Source: an uncultured Geobacteraceae bacterium
GTDB lineage: Bacteria; Desulfobacterota; Desulfuromonadia; Geobacterales; Pseudopelobacteraceae
Assembly: GCA_903852495.1 (NCBI GenBank)
Contig: CAINRC010000027.1
Span: forward strand, 1-64,000
Direction: 5' to 3'
Length of the DNA stretch: 64,000 nucleotides
Shown here: positions 49,849 to 58,194 of the stretch, piece after piece
How positions within the stretch are numbered: the stretch's first letter is position 1
Layout: each line of letters starts with the position of its first letter
Translations under genes and position numbers: made by a program
Notes under the pieces: model-generated
What the model was told of the DNA's origin: nothing
The model's input: only the letters and a program-made list of their open reading frames with translations
Databases searched by the model: none

Positions 49849-50274
49849 TTATGCTCCTGCCATGAGGTCGAAGTTGACCCGGGTTGATGCTACCAGGGCC
49901 GCCTCTTCTGCATATTTTGTGTTCTGCCGCTGCCGCGACCGCTCAAGGCAGTCAGATACCTGCTTGCAGAGCAAAACCGGACGACCACAGCGCAATAATG
50001 CATCAGCAGCAGCTCGCGCCAAGGCCTTGCGTGGTTCTTCTCCGATGATCAAGCCATAGCCGCGCTCTCCACGGAGTAATACTTCTGCTTCCGTCACCAA
50101 CACTTCTCCCAGGTGAAAATTAACAGCCAGGCTGTCCTTGACGGTCATCATAATTAGTCCGGCACGGGGCGGGTGTGTGATTTGTATTTCCTCGGTGACA
50201 AGCAGGGTGAGAAGTTCATCCACTTCTGTGACATCCATGCCGATTATGGCGGCGGTCGGATCGTTAGCGTACAT
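49849..50274 (-). CDS. phnG: C-P lyase subunit PhnG
   Basis: The 141-residue protein shows the PhnG pattern: PRAGLIMMTVKDSLAVNFHLGEVLVTEAEV and then GYGLIIGEEPRKALARAAADAL in two conserved blocks. AGGAGG lies 4 nt before the ATG. It is the first of the core complex genes, 17 bp after the acetyltransferase gene. Confidence 0.95.
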   Translation of the reverse strand: MYANDPTAAIIGMDVTEVDELLTLLVTEEIQITHPPRAGLIMMTVKDSLAVNFHLGEVLVTEAEVLLRGERGYGLIIGEEPRKALARAAADALLRCGRPVLLCKQVSDCLERSRQRQNTKYAEEAALVASTRVNFDLMAGA

Positions 50275-50291
50275 GAAGCCTCCTGCGGGGA

Positions 50292-50738
50292 TTATTCATA
50301 ACTGACATAAAAACTGTAGCCATGCTTCCGGTAACCGAGTGATTCGTAAAAACGATGGGCTGGTTCTCGATTGATGTTGCTGGAAAAGGCCATCTTGTAA
50401 CACCCCTTCTGTCGGCAGAGGGAATTGGCATACTCCATCATGAGTTTGCCTATCCCCTGACCTCTCAACTCATCGGCCACCACGACATCTTCCAGAATAG
50501 CACTTGGTGTGCCGAGGTGACCGATGTTGTCCATAACCAGCAGGGCAAATGTGCCGATGACCCGGTCGTCGGAAAGTGCAACATGTATCTTGTAGTCGGG
50601 ATAGCTTTTCATCTTCCAATAGACTCTTTTGGCTACGTCGAGAGGAAGTACCGAACCATCATCCTGGCCGAGTTGTGCATACAGTGAGAGTACGCCGGGA
50701 AGGTCGCTTTCAAGCGCTGCCCGCATGATAATGTCCAT
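50292..50738 (-). CDS. GNAT acetyltransferase (PhnO-like position)
   Basis: The 148-residue protein starts at the ATG at 50738 (GGGG upstream). The GNAT acetyl-CoA motif is ADELRGQGIGKLMMEYA, and the C-terminal FYESLGYRKHGYSFYV is typical of the family. In E. coli PhnO acetylates aminoalkylphosphonates, protecting the cell from 1-aminoalkylphosphonates. The gene's place between phnE and phnG suggests a similar role. Confidence 0.85.
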   Translation of the reverse strand: MDIIMRAALESDLPGVLSLYAQLGQDDGSVLPLDVAKRVYWKMKSYPDYKIHVALSDDRVIGTFALLVMDNIGHLGTPSAILEDVVVADELRGQGIGKLMMEYANSLCRQKGCYKMAFSSNINREPAHRFYESLGYRKHGYSFYVSYE

Positions 50739-50757
50739 TGTGTGTCCCCTGTAAATT

Positions 50758-51615
50758 TCAGGTGTATTTTGCCCGGATGGCCGCACTTGCCCGATCTATG
50801 AGCGCCACGGTGACAACGATGATAATCAGGATGGTGGTAACATCCCTGTTTTCGTAGCTTTTTAATTTATCGAACAGATACACCCCGATGCCGCCGGCGC
50901 CGGTAAAACCGAGGATAGTGGCGGAGCGAACGTCAGACTCCAGCCGGTAGAGAGTCATGGATACAAAAAAAGGGGTGATTTGGGGGAAAACCGCATATCG
51001 GATCACCTTCACGAATCCGGCTCCAGTTGCAGTCAGTGCGTCGATCGGCTCCTGTTGGATCGCCTCAATCCCTTCCGAAAAAAGCTTGATCAGAACGCCA
51101 GAGGTATGAATGCCCAGGGCCAGAATACCGGGCATCGGCCCCAGGCCGACGGCTGAGACAAAGAGCAATGCCCAGATGATCTCATTGATGGAACGGGAGC
51201 AGTTGGCGAACAGTCTGACACCTGTATAGATTCCGTTCTTGATAAACAGCATCATTCCCCGAATGCCGGGGATGATGATCGACAAGGTGTTCTTCGAAGC
51301 AAAAAACGATAGCGGGAATGCAATGAGTACCGAGAGAATCAGGGCCAGAAAAGCCATCTGTACCGTTTCCAACATTGACAGGAGGTATTTGGCCAGCCGG
51401 TTGGTCGCAAAATCCGGAGGGAAAAAGCCACTATCGGCAATTGCCGGATTACCGGACAGGTAGGTCAGCATGTTTCCCCAGCCGTCCAGCATCTTGCCGA
51501 TACCCATTTCAGTGGAATGCCAGCACCATGCCACCACTATCAAAGAAACAGCCAGGACCATGATGTTGTAAGGCTGAAATGGATTGGTCTGTCTTTTTAT
51601 ATCATCAAGATTCAT
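50758..51615 (-). CDS. phnE: Phosphonate ABC transporter permease PhnE
   Basis: The 285-residue membrane protein has about six helices and the permease loop EPIDALTATGAGFVKVIRYAVFP, then RSATILGFTGAGGIG near the C-terminus, as in PhnE. It forms the phosphonate pore with PhnC and PhnD. A gap of 87 bp separates it from phnD. Confidence 0.95.
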   Translation of the reverse strand: MNLDDIKRQTNPFQPYNIMVLAVSLIVVAWCWHSTEMGIGKMLDGWGNMLTYLSGNPAIADSGFFPPDFATNRLAKYLLSMLETVQMAFLALILSVLIAFPLSFFASKNTLSIIIPGIRGMMLFIKNGIYTGVRLFANCSRSINEIIWALLFVSAVGLGPMPGILALGIHTSGVLIKLFSEGIEAIQQEPIDALTATGAGFVKVIRYAVFPQITPFFVSMTLYRLESDVRSATILGFTGAGGIGVYLFDKLKSYENRDVTTILIIIVVTVALIDRASAAIRAKYT

Positions 51616-51702
51616 TTTTCAGGATCTCTTCGAGCAGTTTATGATCATTGGCGAAAGGTGAAGCTGTGACCGGTTTATCTCGGCGTCGGACACGGCTTTG
51701 TA

Positions 51703-52572
51703 CTACTTTTTTCCGAGCTGTTTCTTTACCTCGATCTGGTCGCGGATCGGGTCATATATGTCATCAGACACAGTTACATAACCTTTTAACTTCAACTTTT
51801 TCAGCCCTTCCTTGTCGTTGTAGGAAAGGAAGGCGTCTTTGAGGGCTTTCTTAAGTGACTCTGGTAAGTCTTTGCGATACGCCATATTGGAACCGGGAAT
51901 CAGTTTCGAAGTCCAGAGTACTTTGAAGTCCTTATCCTTATTCCAGAATTTTCCTTCGCCACGGTCAATGTCCAGGTCATTGGTTGAGGCGGCTTCAATT
52001 TTGCCCCCTTTAACTGCCAGAATAGAGGCCTCATGGCTGCCGGAGTAGATCACTTTGGAAAAATATTTATCCGGATCGATCTTCAGATCTTTGACGAAAT
52101 AAACGGTCGGCACGAGAGTCCCACTGGTTGAATTTGGATCGGTGAAGGCCCAGGTTTTACCTTTTAGATCGGTCACGCTCTTGTATGGGGAATCCTTACG
52201 GGCAATAATTACGCCGTGGTACCCCTTGGTGCCATCTTCCAAAACTTCCATGACAAAGCACTCGGCATTGGCCCGTTGTGCTGCCTCGACATAGGACTTC
52301 GGCCCAAAATACGCGACATCAACGTGCTTGAATTGCATAGCAGTTATGACGCCGCCATAGTCGGTTGATGTTTTGAGTTCAACTGGGATGCCGAGTTTCT
52401 TCTCCAGATACCGATGCAGGTTGTCGAACCGGTCGGTAATGTGGGATGACGACTCCGTCGGGATCAGACCAACGGTCAGCTTTTTTGGCCATTCAGCGGG
52501 GGCGGCCAGGGCTGCAACCGGCAGAGATACTGCGAGAAGGAAGGTTACTGCTGCTTTTAGTACGGCATTCAT
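51703..52572 (-). CDS. phnD: Phosphonate-binding periplasmic protein PhnD
   Basis: The 289-residue protein starts at the ATG at 52572 with AAGGAG upstream. The signal peptide ends at about residue 23 (AALAAPA). The mature part has PhnD patterns: LTVGLIPTESSSH, KHVDVAYFGPKSYVEA and AFTDPNSTSGTLVP. It delivers phosphonates to PhnE. Confidence 0.95.
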   Translation of the reverse strand: MNAVLKAAVTFLLAVSLPVAALAAPAEWPKKLTVGLIPTESSSHITDRFDNLHRYLEKKLGIPVELKTSTDYGGVITAMQFKHVDVAYFGPKSYVEAAQRANAECFVMEVLEDGTKGYHGVIIARKDSPYKSVTDLKGKTWAFTDPNSTSGTLVPTVYFVKDLKIDPDKYFSKVIYSGSHEASILAVKGGKIEAASTNDLDIDRGEGKFWNKDKDFKVLWTSKLIPGSNMAYRKDLPESLKKALKDAFLSYNDKEGLKKLKLKGYVTVSDDIYDPIRDQIEVKKQLGKK

Positions 52573-52628
52573 GGTGTACTCCTTTTTGTTATTTGGATGT
52601 TCTCCAACACGTTTATGTAGTGAGGTGG

Positions 52629-53438
52629 TCAAGCTGTCGACGCGGCAGAAGGCGAAAAGGGGAAACGCATATTCTTAACGTCTTGCATCTCCTGCCTGGA
52701 TGAACAGCTGTAGATCTGATCTACTGTTGCCTGGCAGAGACGCTCCGGCGGACCGTCATAGATAATTCGGCCATTGTTCATCCCGATTATCCGGGTGCAG
52801 AATTCTCGGGCATATTCCAGTTGGTGGAGGTTGGCAACCACGGTGATACCGTACTTCTCATTGGCACTCCGGAGGGTCTCCAAAACAGCGCGGGCACTGA
52901 CCGGATCTAGTGATGAGATCGGCTCATCGGCCAATATGATCTCGGGGTTTTGGGCAATGGCCCTGGCGATGGCCACACGCTGTTTTTGTCCACCAGACAG
53001 GCGGTCGCAACGGCTGAGGGCCTCCTCTTCGATGCCGACAACTTTCATGTATTCGTAGAGCTCTTCATACTGGCGCGGTGTATAATGCTTGAAGAGAGCG
53101 GAGAAGAGCGGTTTGCGGTGCAGCATACCACTGGCAATGTTATCCAGAACTGACATACGCGAAACCAGATTGAAACCCTGAAAAATGACGCCGATCTTCG
53201 ACCGCAATGTCTTGAGGTCGCCATGACGGATTGAACCGACATCATTGCCCAAAACCTTCAGTGTGCCGCCCAGAATCGATGTTGTGGCATTGATTCCCAT
53301 CAGAAGAGTTGACTTACCGACACCGGAAGGCCCGATAATGCTGAGGAACTCCCCTTTGCGAATAGTGAGGTCAACTGCCTTGACGACGTCCTTCCGGCCG
53401 TAACCGAGTGTCAGCTTTTTCGCGCAAATCTGATCCAT
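52629..53438 (-). CDS. phnC: Phosphonate ABC transporter ATP-binding protein PhnC
   Basis: The 269-residue ATPase starts at the ATG at 53438 with AAGGAG 6 nt upstream. It has Walker A GPSGVGKST, the signature LSGGQKQR, Walker B ILADEPISSLD and the PhnC-typical VVANLHQLEYA switch region. It is the first gene of the phn operon, behind a PhoB-like box. Confidence 0.95.
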   Translation of the reverse strand: MDQICAKKLTLGYGRKDVVKAVDLTIRKGEFLSIIGPSGVGKSTLLMGINATTSILGGTLKVLGNDVGSIRHGDLKTLRSKIGVIFQGFNLVSRMSVLDNIASGMLHRKPLFSALFKHYTPRQYEELYEYMKVVGIEEEALSRCDRLSGGQKQRVAIARAIAQNPEIILADEPISSLDPVSARAVLETLRSANEKYGITVVANLHQLEYAREFCTRIIGMNNGRIIYDGPPERLCQATVDQIYSCSSRQEMQDVKNMRFPFSPSAASTA

Positions 53439-53479
53439 TCGTATCTCCTTACGGTCATTTCCGTGAACTCTCACAAAAA

Positions 53480-53520
53480 TAGCACATGAATGTTACATAC
53501 ATATTTCGGCAGGGTAAAAT
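53480..53520 (-). promoter_or_regulatory. Regulatory module of the phn operon (PhoB-like)
   Basis: On the minus strand TGTAACA (53497-53491) and TGTGCTA (53486-53480) are 11 bp apart, and TTTACCC lies 21 bp further upstream (about 53518-53512). The same module occurs at 56274-56313. Confidence 0.6.
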
Positions 53521-53536
53521 ATGCGTAAACGTTGTG

Positions 53537-55165
53537 TTACAGAGGGAGTGGTTCAGAATTAGGGATGGTATGCGTATGTATGGTCTGAGGTATAATTGTA
53601 TGAAATTGTTGAAGACTCATTATCATTGATGAATCCGGGGTCGGATCAATATGCGGTATTTTACTCTGCCCGCCCAGTTTTCCCCGTTCTGCCTGTGACC
53701 ATTGGTAAATTCCGTTTTCCGGGACAAACATCACATCCGGCGCGTTGATGCGACCCTGACTCCGAAAGGTGGCATAGTCGGCGTTCAGGCTGCAGAGAGT
53801 CGTATCCAATATCTTTGTGGCATCATCAACACCAATGTCATTTTGAACAGCCAGAACCCACCGGTGCCGCCGTGCCTGTGTATCGGCACCGACCATAAAC
53901 TCCCGGACATTTACACCGCTGGTTTTATTAAGATGGGCAACCGCCTGTTCCACCTCTTCCTGCGTGACCTTCTCTTCCAGTTTATCCAGAAAACGGTCTC
54001 TGCCGGTAAACTCGATGTGATGGGGAGAAGTGGAGGTGAAGCGTATCGTGTCGCCAATGTGGTAGCGCCACAACCCTGAACAGGTGCTGAGGATAACGGC
54101 ATAGCGCTGACCCACTTCGACCCGCTCGAGAGGTACCGCGTGTGCGTAAGGTGCGGGCTTGCCTTGTTCATCCAAGTCTTCAAAACGGACAAATTCAAAA
54201 AATACCCCATAGTACGGAGTCAAACGCATCTGGGTTTCGCCGAACTGCTGAAACGCCATGAAGGCCTCGGATGAAGGCAGCAGTTCCAGCAGATTGGGCG
54301 TACCGCCATCGAACAGGCTCTCCAGTTCCTTGCGATAGGGTAGTATGCTGGTCCCCCCGTGGATGATCAGCTCTAAATTCGGCAGTAATTGGGAAAGTGG
54401 CTTGCCGCCGATCTCCATGCAGCGCTTTAGCAGCAGGATGATCCAGGGTGGCACGCCGGAAATGACGCGGATTTGGTTGTCTCGCACCAACAACTCGGCC
54501 ATGGCCTGCAGTTTTTCCTCCCAGGGCAAAGCCGATATTTCTGAATTTGGCTCGACGAACGGGGTCAGGTACCAGGGGCGAAAGCGAAGTGTCAGTGCGC
54601 TCATATCACCGGACCAGACCCCGCGCTTGACTTTGGTTAAACGGGTTGAACCGGACATATAGAGAACTTTGCCTTGTAGTATCTGCGATTCCGGATTGGC
54701 GGTCAGATAGCAGGCCATCATGTCCAGGGCGGCCCGCCGGTTTTCCGCAAACATCTGGGCTGAGAACGGAATGAATTTGGTCGGAGCGGTTGTTCCGGAG
54801 GTCTCGCAGAACATGGTAATACTGTCGGGCCAGGTAATGTTGTCCAGATCAGGAACCGAACCCCCCATAGAAGAGGTTGGCTGATTGAGATAAAAATAAT
54901 CGGTCATGAAGTTCTGATACGAGCGTATCGGCACACGGTTTTGGTAGTAACGGTACGCAGCATCAAAGGATACACCACGGATACGGGCAAAGTTGTTGTC
55001 CCTGCCGAACTGTGTCGTGGCACCGGATTCAAGCAACTCACGAAATATCCGTTGTTGCGCTGCCAACGGGTCCTGGCGGTTAAATGTATCAGCCCGCTTT
55101 ACGGCTTGAGAGTGCAGCAATCGTTGCAGCACCCCGACATTCTGCGCTCGTGCCAGAATACTCAT
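53537..55165 (-). CDS. GH3-family (auxin-conjugating-enzyme-like) acyl-adenylating ligase
   Basis: The 542-residue protein has the GH3/ANL adenylate-forming motifs: TSGTTAPTKFIPFS (about residues 122-135), YGVFFEF in motif II, and YHIGDTIRF for motif III, with a C-terminal domain carrying the swivel Lys region. Plant GH3 enzymes join acyl acids to amino acids. Bacterial members are little known. It starts right after the stop of the hydrolase gene (TAGATG). Shared PhoB-type control with phn suggests a phosphate-starvation role, perhaps making an amide-linked lipid or conjugate. Confidence 0.8.
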   Translation of the reverse strand: MSILARAQNVGVLQRLLHSQAVKRADTFNRQDPLAAQQRIFRELLESGATTQFGRDNNFARIRGVSFDAAYRYYQNRVPIRSYQNFMTDYFYLNQPTSSMGGSVPDLDNITWPDSITMFCETSGTTAPTKFIPFSAQMFAENRRAALDMMACYLTANPESQILQGKVLYMSGSTRLTKVKRGVWSGDMSALTLRFRPWYLTPFVEPNSEISALPWEEKLQAMAELLVRDNQIRVISGVPPWIILLLKRCMEIGGKPLSQLLPNLELIIHGGTSILPYRKELESLFDGGTPNLLELLPSSEAFMAFQQFGETQMRLTPYYGVFFEFVRFEDLDEQGKPAPYAHAVPLERVEVGQRYAVILSTCSGLWRYHIGDTIRFTSTSPHHIEFTGRDRFLDKLEEKVTQEEVEQAVAHLNKTSGVNVREFMVGADTQARRHRWVLAVQNDIGVDDATKILDTTLCSLNADYATFRSQGRINAPDVMFVPENGIYQWSQAERGKLGGQSKIPHIDPTPDSSMIMSLQQFHTIIPQTIHTHTIPNSEPLPL

Positions 55166-56242
55166 CTAAACCGCCAGCTTCAGCCGAGGATACAGCAGCC
55201 TGTTATACCAGCGATCCAGCAGCGCATTGTATGCTTCGTGATGGAAAATGAGGGATGCGTGGGCGACTCCATCACCCTCGATGTCTGATTTTACGGTCTT
55301 TACCAGGCAGGTCGGAAATATCCTGCTGTACAGAGACGGTTCGCTGAACATCTGTAACGTAGGCGACGATGGGACCAGAATGTCCGATTCATTTTCAGCC
55401 AGAAGTGCCAATACCGGGCCGGAGAAGAGTGTTCTGGAGAATACGGGGAAGCGGAAGTCCCGTAGTGCCACAACCCGCTCAAAACCACCCCGGGCAGTCG
55501 TGTATTCGATGACATCATTGATTTTTTTTCTGATAGCAAGGTGACGGACACTGAGGGTGCGGTTCTCCGCTCCTGAATTGAAAAGAGCCTGGAAACAGCG
55601 GCGTGAGCGTTCTATATGTTTTGATATATCCGATTCGTTTTCCGGATCGGCAGCGACAATTTTTTTGAGGTTACTTTCTAAAATCCGTACGCCGTCCCGT
55701 TTTTGCTCCGGCGGTCTGATCAGGTCGTCAGTTGAGATGACAGGACTGACCAGTATGAGCCCCCGCACGTTTTCATGAACCTGCTCATCAGCGTGCAGCA
55801 GATAGTCGGAGAGAAGGCCGCAGCCAAAGCTGATGCCCATGATCAAAGGTTTTTGCCCTTTACGCGCCAGCGATTCGATCAGGTCAGTAAGCTGGGCTGT
55901 AAACATCTTTCGGCAAAATCTGTTGCGAGAATAGTTAACGTAGTAGATGGAGCCATGCTGGCGGAGAAGTTTACGCTGAAACTCCACGGTCTCGGTCGCG
56001 TCCGGTACAAACCCTCCCAGTACTATGGTCGGTACGTTGCCGGCACCTTTTTCCCGGAAGATTTCACACCGCGAGCGGTGCGCATCCGGACTTTGCTCAA
56101 TTTCTTCAAATTCCCGGCGCCGAGTTTTCGGAGCGAAGCGTTTGATGGAGATCCCACGCATAAAACCTGCGGCTGCGGTGATCGCAGTTACTACATGGCC
56201 GCCGTCCTTCACTACGCGAAGCTTCTTCGACTTTTCGCTCAT
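55166..56242 (-). CDS. Alpha/beta hydrolase-like protein paired with the GH3 ligase
   Basis: The 358-residue protein has a hydrolase-type layout: TIVLGGFVPDATET, nucleophile-elbow motif GISFGCG (Ser in GxSxG), VSPVIS, and a late His in DGVAHASLIFH. The N-terminal 55 residues are basic and lack a clear signal. GGGAGG lies 4 nt before the ATG. It is the first gene of a two-gene operon with the ligase. Thioesterase, acyltransferase or lipase roles are all possible. Confidence 0.65.
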   Translation of the reverse strand: MSEKSKKLRVVKDGGHVVTAITAAAGFMRGISIKRFAPKTRRREFEEIEQSPDAHRSRCEIFREKGAGNVPTIVLGGFVPDATETVEFQRKLLRQHGSIYYVNYSRNRFCRKMFTAQLTDLIESLARKGQKPLIMGISFGCGLLSDYLLHADEQVHENVRGLILVSPVISTDDLIRPPEQKRDGVRILESNLKKIVAADPENESDISKHIERSRRCFQALFNSGAENRTLSVRHLAIRKKINDVIEYTTARGGFERVVALRDFRFPVFSRTLFSGPVLALLAENESDILVPSSPTLQMFSEPSLYSRIFPTCLVKTVKSDIEGDGVAHASLIFHHEAYNALLDRWYNRLLYPRLKLAV

Positions 56243-56273
56243 ATTACCTCCCGGGTTTGTTTGGGAGGCATCA

Positions 56274-56313
56274 TAGCATCGTCATGTTACATACATATTG
56301 CAGTCGGGTAAAT
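56274..56313 (-). promoter_or_regulatory. Regulatory module of the hydrolase-GH3 operon (PhoB-like)
   Basis: On the minus strand TGTAACA (56291-56285) and GATGCTA (56280-56274) are 11 bp apart. TTTACCC lies 21 bp further upstream. It is closely similar to 53480-53520 before phnC. Confidence 0.6.
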
Positions 56314-56471
56314 GTTGTGGAAATTGTGAAATAGTCCATCTTCTTCGATAGTCTGCTTCCGGCAATTTGGAGATCGCTGCTGTCAGTTTTCAAGAAGGGC
56401 TTTTTGAAAGACCATTTCGATATCAAGGTTTAAGCATCGCCTGAAGTCGCTCCAAGGCCGTTCTTACTCTT

Positions 56472-56609
56472 CTATTTAACCGAATCAATGCCAATAAGGC
56501 TCACTACGGCAATTCCGGTTGACGAAAATCCCTTTTTGGTTAATATCTCTACACCTGCCCGGAGCAAGAATTCCCTTGCCGCGCTAAACCATCGATAGGA
56601 TGGAGCTGA
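56472..56609 (-). pseudogene. TetR-family regulator N-terminal fragment
   Basis: On the minus strand a frame reads AAREFLLRAGVEILTKKGF followed by SSTGI, which is the first helix and start of the HTH in TetR regulators. It then departs from the family and stops at 56472-56474. There is no start codon, and a stop lies just upstream. The remainder of the gene is missing. Confidence 0.4.
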
Positions 56610-56688
56610 TTATTGAGATTAGCTACTCACGGTAGAACCGGTGGTACCCCGTGGATCGGGCAGACTGCCACTGGATGACATAATTCCA

Positions 56689-56735
56689 GTTCCAGATCAA
56701 AGATGATCTCAAGGTGGCGAGGAAACCGGCGACGG
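56689..56735. repeat. Interspersed repeat, copy 2
   Basis: This matches 40376-40423 with about 8 differences in 47 bp. On the minus strand it reads PRHLEIIFDLELE. Confidence 0.6.
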
Positions 56736-56826
56736 AGGCGTGCAGAGAGTACGTTGAAGAGCCGATGACGAGCCAACGAAGAGAGGGCTTTGAAATGGAA
56801 TTGGAATAAATAATCAGGGGGCGGAA

Positions 56827-57627
56827 ATGATAACGTACAATGAATACCTACAGGAGGCTGTAAGCGCGGCCCGAATTGCCGGACAGTATCAAAAGTCTCG
56901 TTTCGCCTCAGCTCTGGATATAGAGATGAAGGGGGACAAGAACCTGGTGACCGAGGTTGACAAAGAATCGGAACGCCTGATTGTGGGTCACCTGCTCTCT
57001 CGCTTTCCTGGCCATGACATCGTTGCTGAGGAGGGCGACTACCTTCAGTCTGGTTCTCCCTGCCGATGGATAATAGACCCGGTTGATGGCACAACCAACT
57101 ATGCCCACGGCTATCCCTGGTTCTGCTCCTCAATCGCGCTTGAAGTTGAAGGGGAGCTGGTTGCCGGAGTAATTTATAATCCTATTTATGATGAACTCTT
57201 TACGGCAGCCAAGGGAGACGGCGCATACCTGAACGGCAAGCGGCTGTCAGTATCCACTCAAACGCCCCTCTGCAATTCACTACTCGGGACCGGTTTCCCG
57301 TATGATTGCGCCACCGATCCAGCCAACAATTTTGCCAATTTTATCGCCTTCCAGAAAAGTGCCAGAGGGATTCGCCGGGCTGGTTCCGCCGCACTTGACC
57401 TGGCCTATGTAGCTGCCGGGCGGCTGGACGGCTTCTGGGAACTCAAGCTGAAAGCATGGGATGTGGCAGCAGGTGTCCTGATGATTCGCGAAGCAGGCGG
57501 TGTGGTAACGACCTTCGACGGCTCAATATACGACGTTTTCAACGACAAGATAGTGGCCAGCAACGGTCTGATCCAGGATAGCATGGTAACTATGCTGACA
57601 GTGGTTGCAGAAGGTGTGGCGATCTGA
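56827..57627 (+). CDS. suhB: Inositol monophosphatase family protein (SuhB-like)
   Basis: The 266-residue protein has the lithium-sensitive phosphatase metal motifs: EEGDY (about residues 67-71), WIIDPVDGTTNYAHG (80-94) and the late KAWDVAAGVLMIREAGG. It should hydrolyse inositol 1-phosphate or similar sugar phosphates; SuhB also binds RNA polymerase in E. coli. GGGGGCGGA precedes the ATG. It stands 70 bp before a cupin gene on the same strand. Confidence 0.92.
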   Translation: MITYNEYLQEAVSAARIAGQYQKSRFASALDIEMKGDKNLVTEVDKESERLIVGHLLSRFPGHDIVAEEGDYLQSGSPCRWIIDPVDGTTNYAHGYPWFCSSIALEVEGELVAGVIYNPIYDELFTAAKGDGAYLNGKRLSVSTQTPLCNSLLGTGFPYDCATDPANNFANFIAFQKSARGIRRAGSAALDLAYVAAGRLDGFWELKLKAWDVAAGVLMIREAGGVVTTFDGSIYDVFNDKIVASNGLIQDSMVTMLTVVAEGVAI

Positions 57628-57697
57628 AAAGAAGGATACCATCTCCGCTGACACCATACGAATGAACTATCGTTAAAACAGACGAAAGGAGTAAAAG

Positions 57698-58129
57698 ATG
57701 ACAGAACACCACAAAAACTACAGTACAGAGCACATCGGCCCACTGGAAAATCTTTCGCAACGGGAATTCATGGGTTTTCACGGCAAATTTATGGTTGGGA
57801 AAGAACTGGGGCTCACCGGATGTGAAGCATCTATTAATCGCCTTCCTGCCGGGAAGGGAATGCCATTCGTTCATACCCACAAGAAGAATGAAGAACTTTA
57901 TATAGTGCTGCGAGGAAGCGGAACATTCTATGTGGACGGTGATGAATTTCCGATTCAGGAGGGGAGTTTGATCCGGGTAGGTCTTGAAGGAGAGCGTGCC
58001 TGGAAGGCAGGAGATGATGATTTGTACTTTATATGCATTCAGGCCGAAGCTGGCAGTCTCTCTCAATCAACTATCGAGGATGGTGTCCGTCCCGCAACCA
58101 AGGCTTCCTGGATGAAAAAACAGGACTGA
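57698..58129 (+). CDS. Cupin domain protein
   Basis: The 143-residue protein has a single cupin barrel with the two motifs PFVHTHKKNEELYIVLRG and GDEFPIQEGSLIRVG. The metal ligands His, His and Glu of motif 1 are present. The usual His of motif 2 is not obvious. Substrate is unknown; such proteins are small sugar- or acid-binding enzymes or sensors. AAGGAG precedes the ATG. Confidence 0.85.
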   Translation: MTEHHKNYSTEHIGPLENLSQREFMGFHGKFMVGKELGLTGCEASINRLPAGKGMPFVHTHKKNEELYIVLRGSGTFYVDGDEFPIQEGSLIRVGLEGERAWKAGDDDLYFICIQAEAGSLSQSTIEDGVRPATKASWMKKQD

Positions 58130-58194
58130 ACCAGGAGTTTTAGCTCGGTCCTACGGGGCTTTTTGCTATAGTGTTTTTCCAAAAGGGGCCGAAA

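Larger units (their letters stand above)
56243..56826. other. 584-bp gap with regulatory module, tetR fragment and repeat
   Basis: It contains the promoter module of the hydrolase-GH3 operon (56274-56313), a decayed TetR-type N-terminus on the minus strand (56472-56609) and the second copy of the interspersed repeat (56689-56735). Nothing else is recognisable. Confidence 0.6.
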
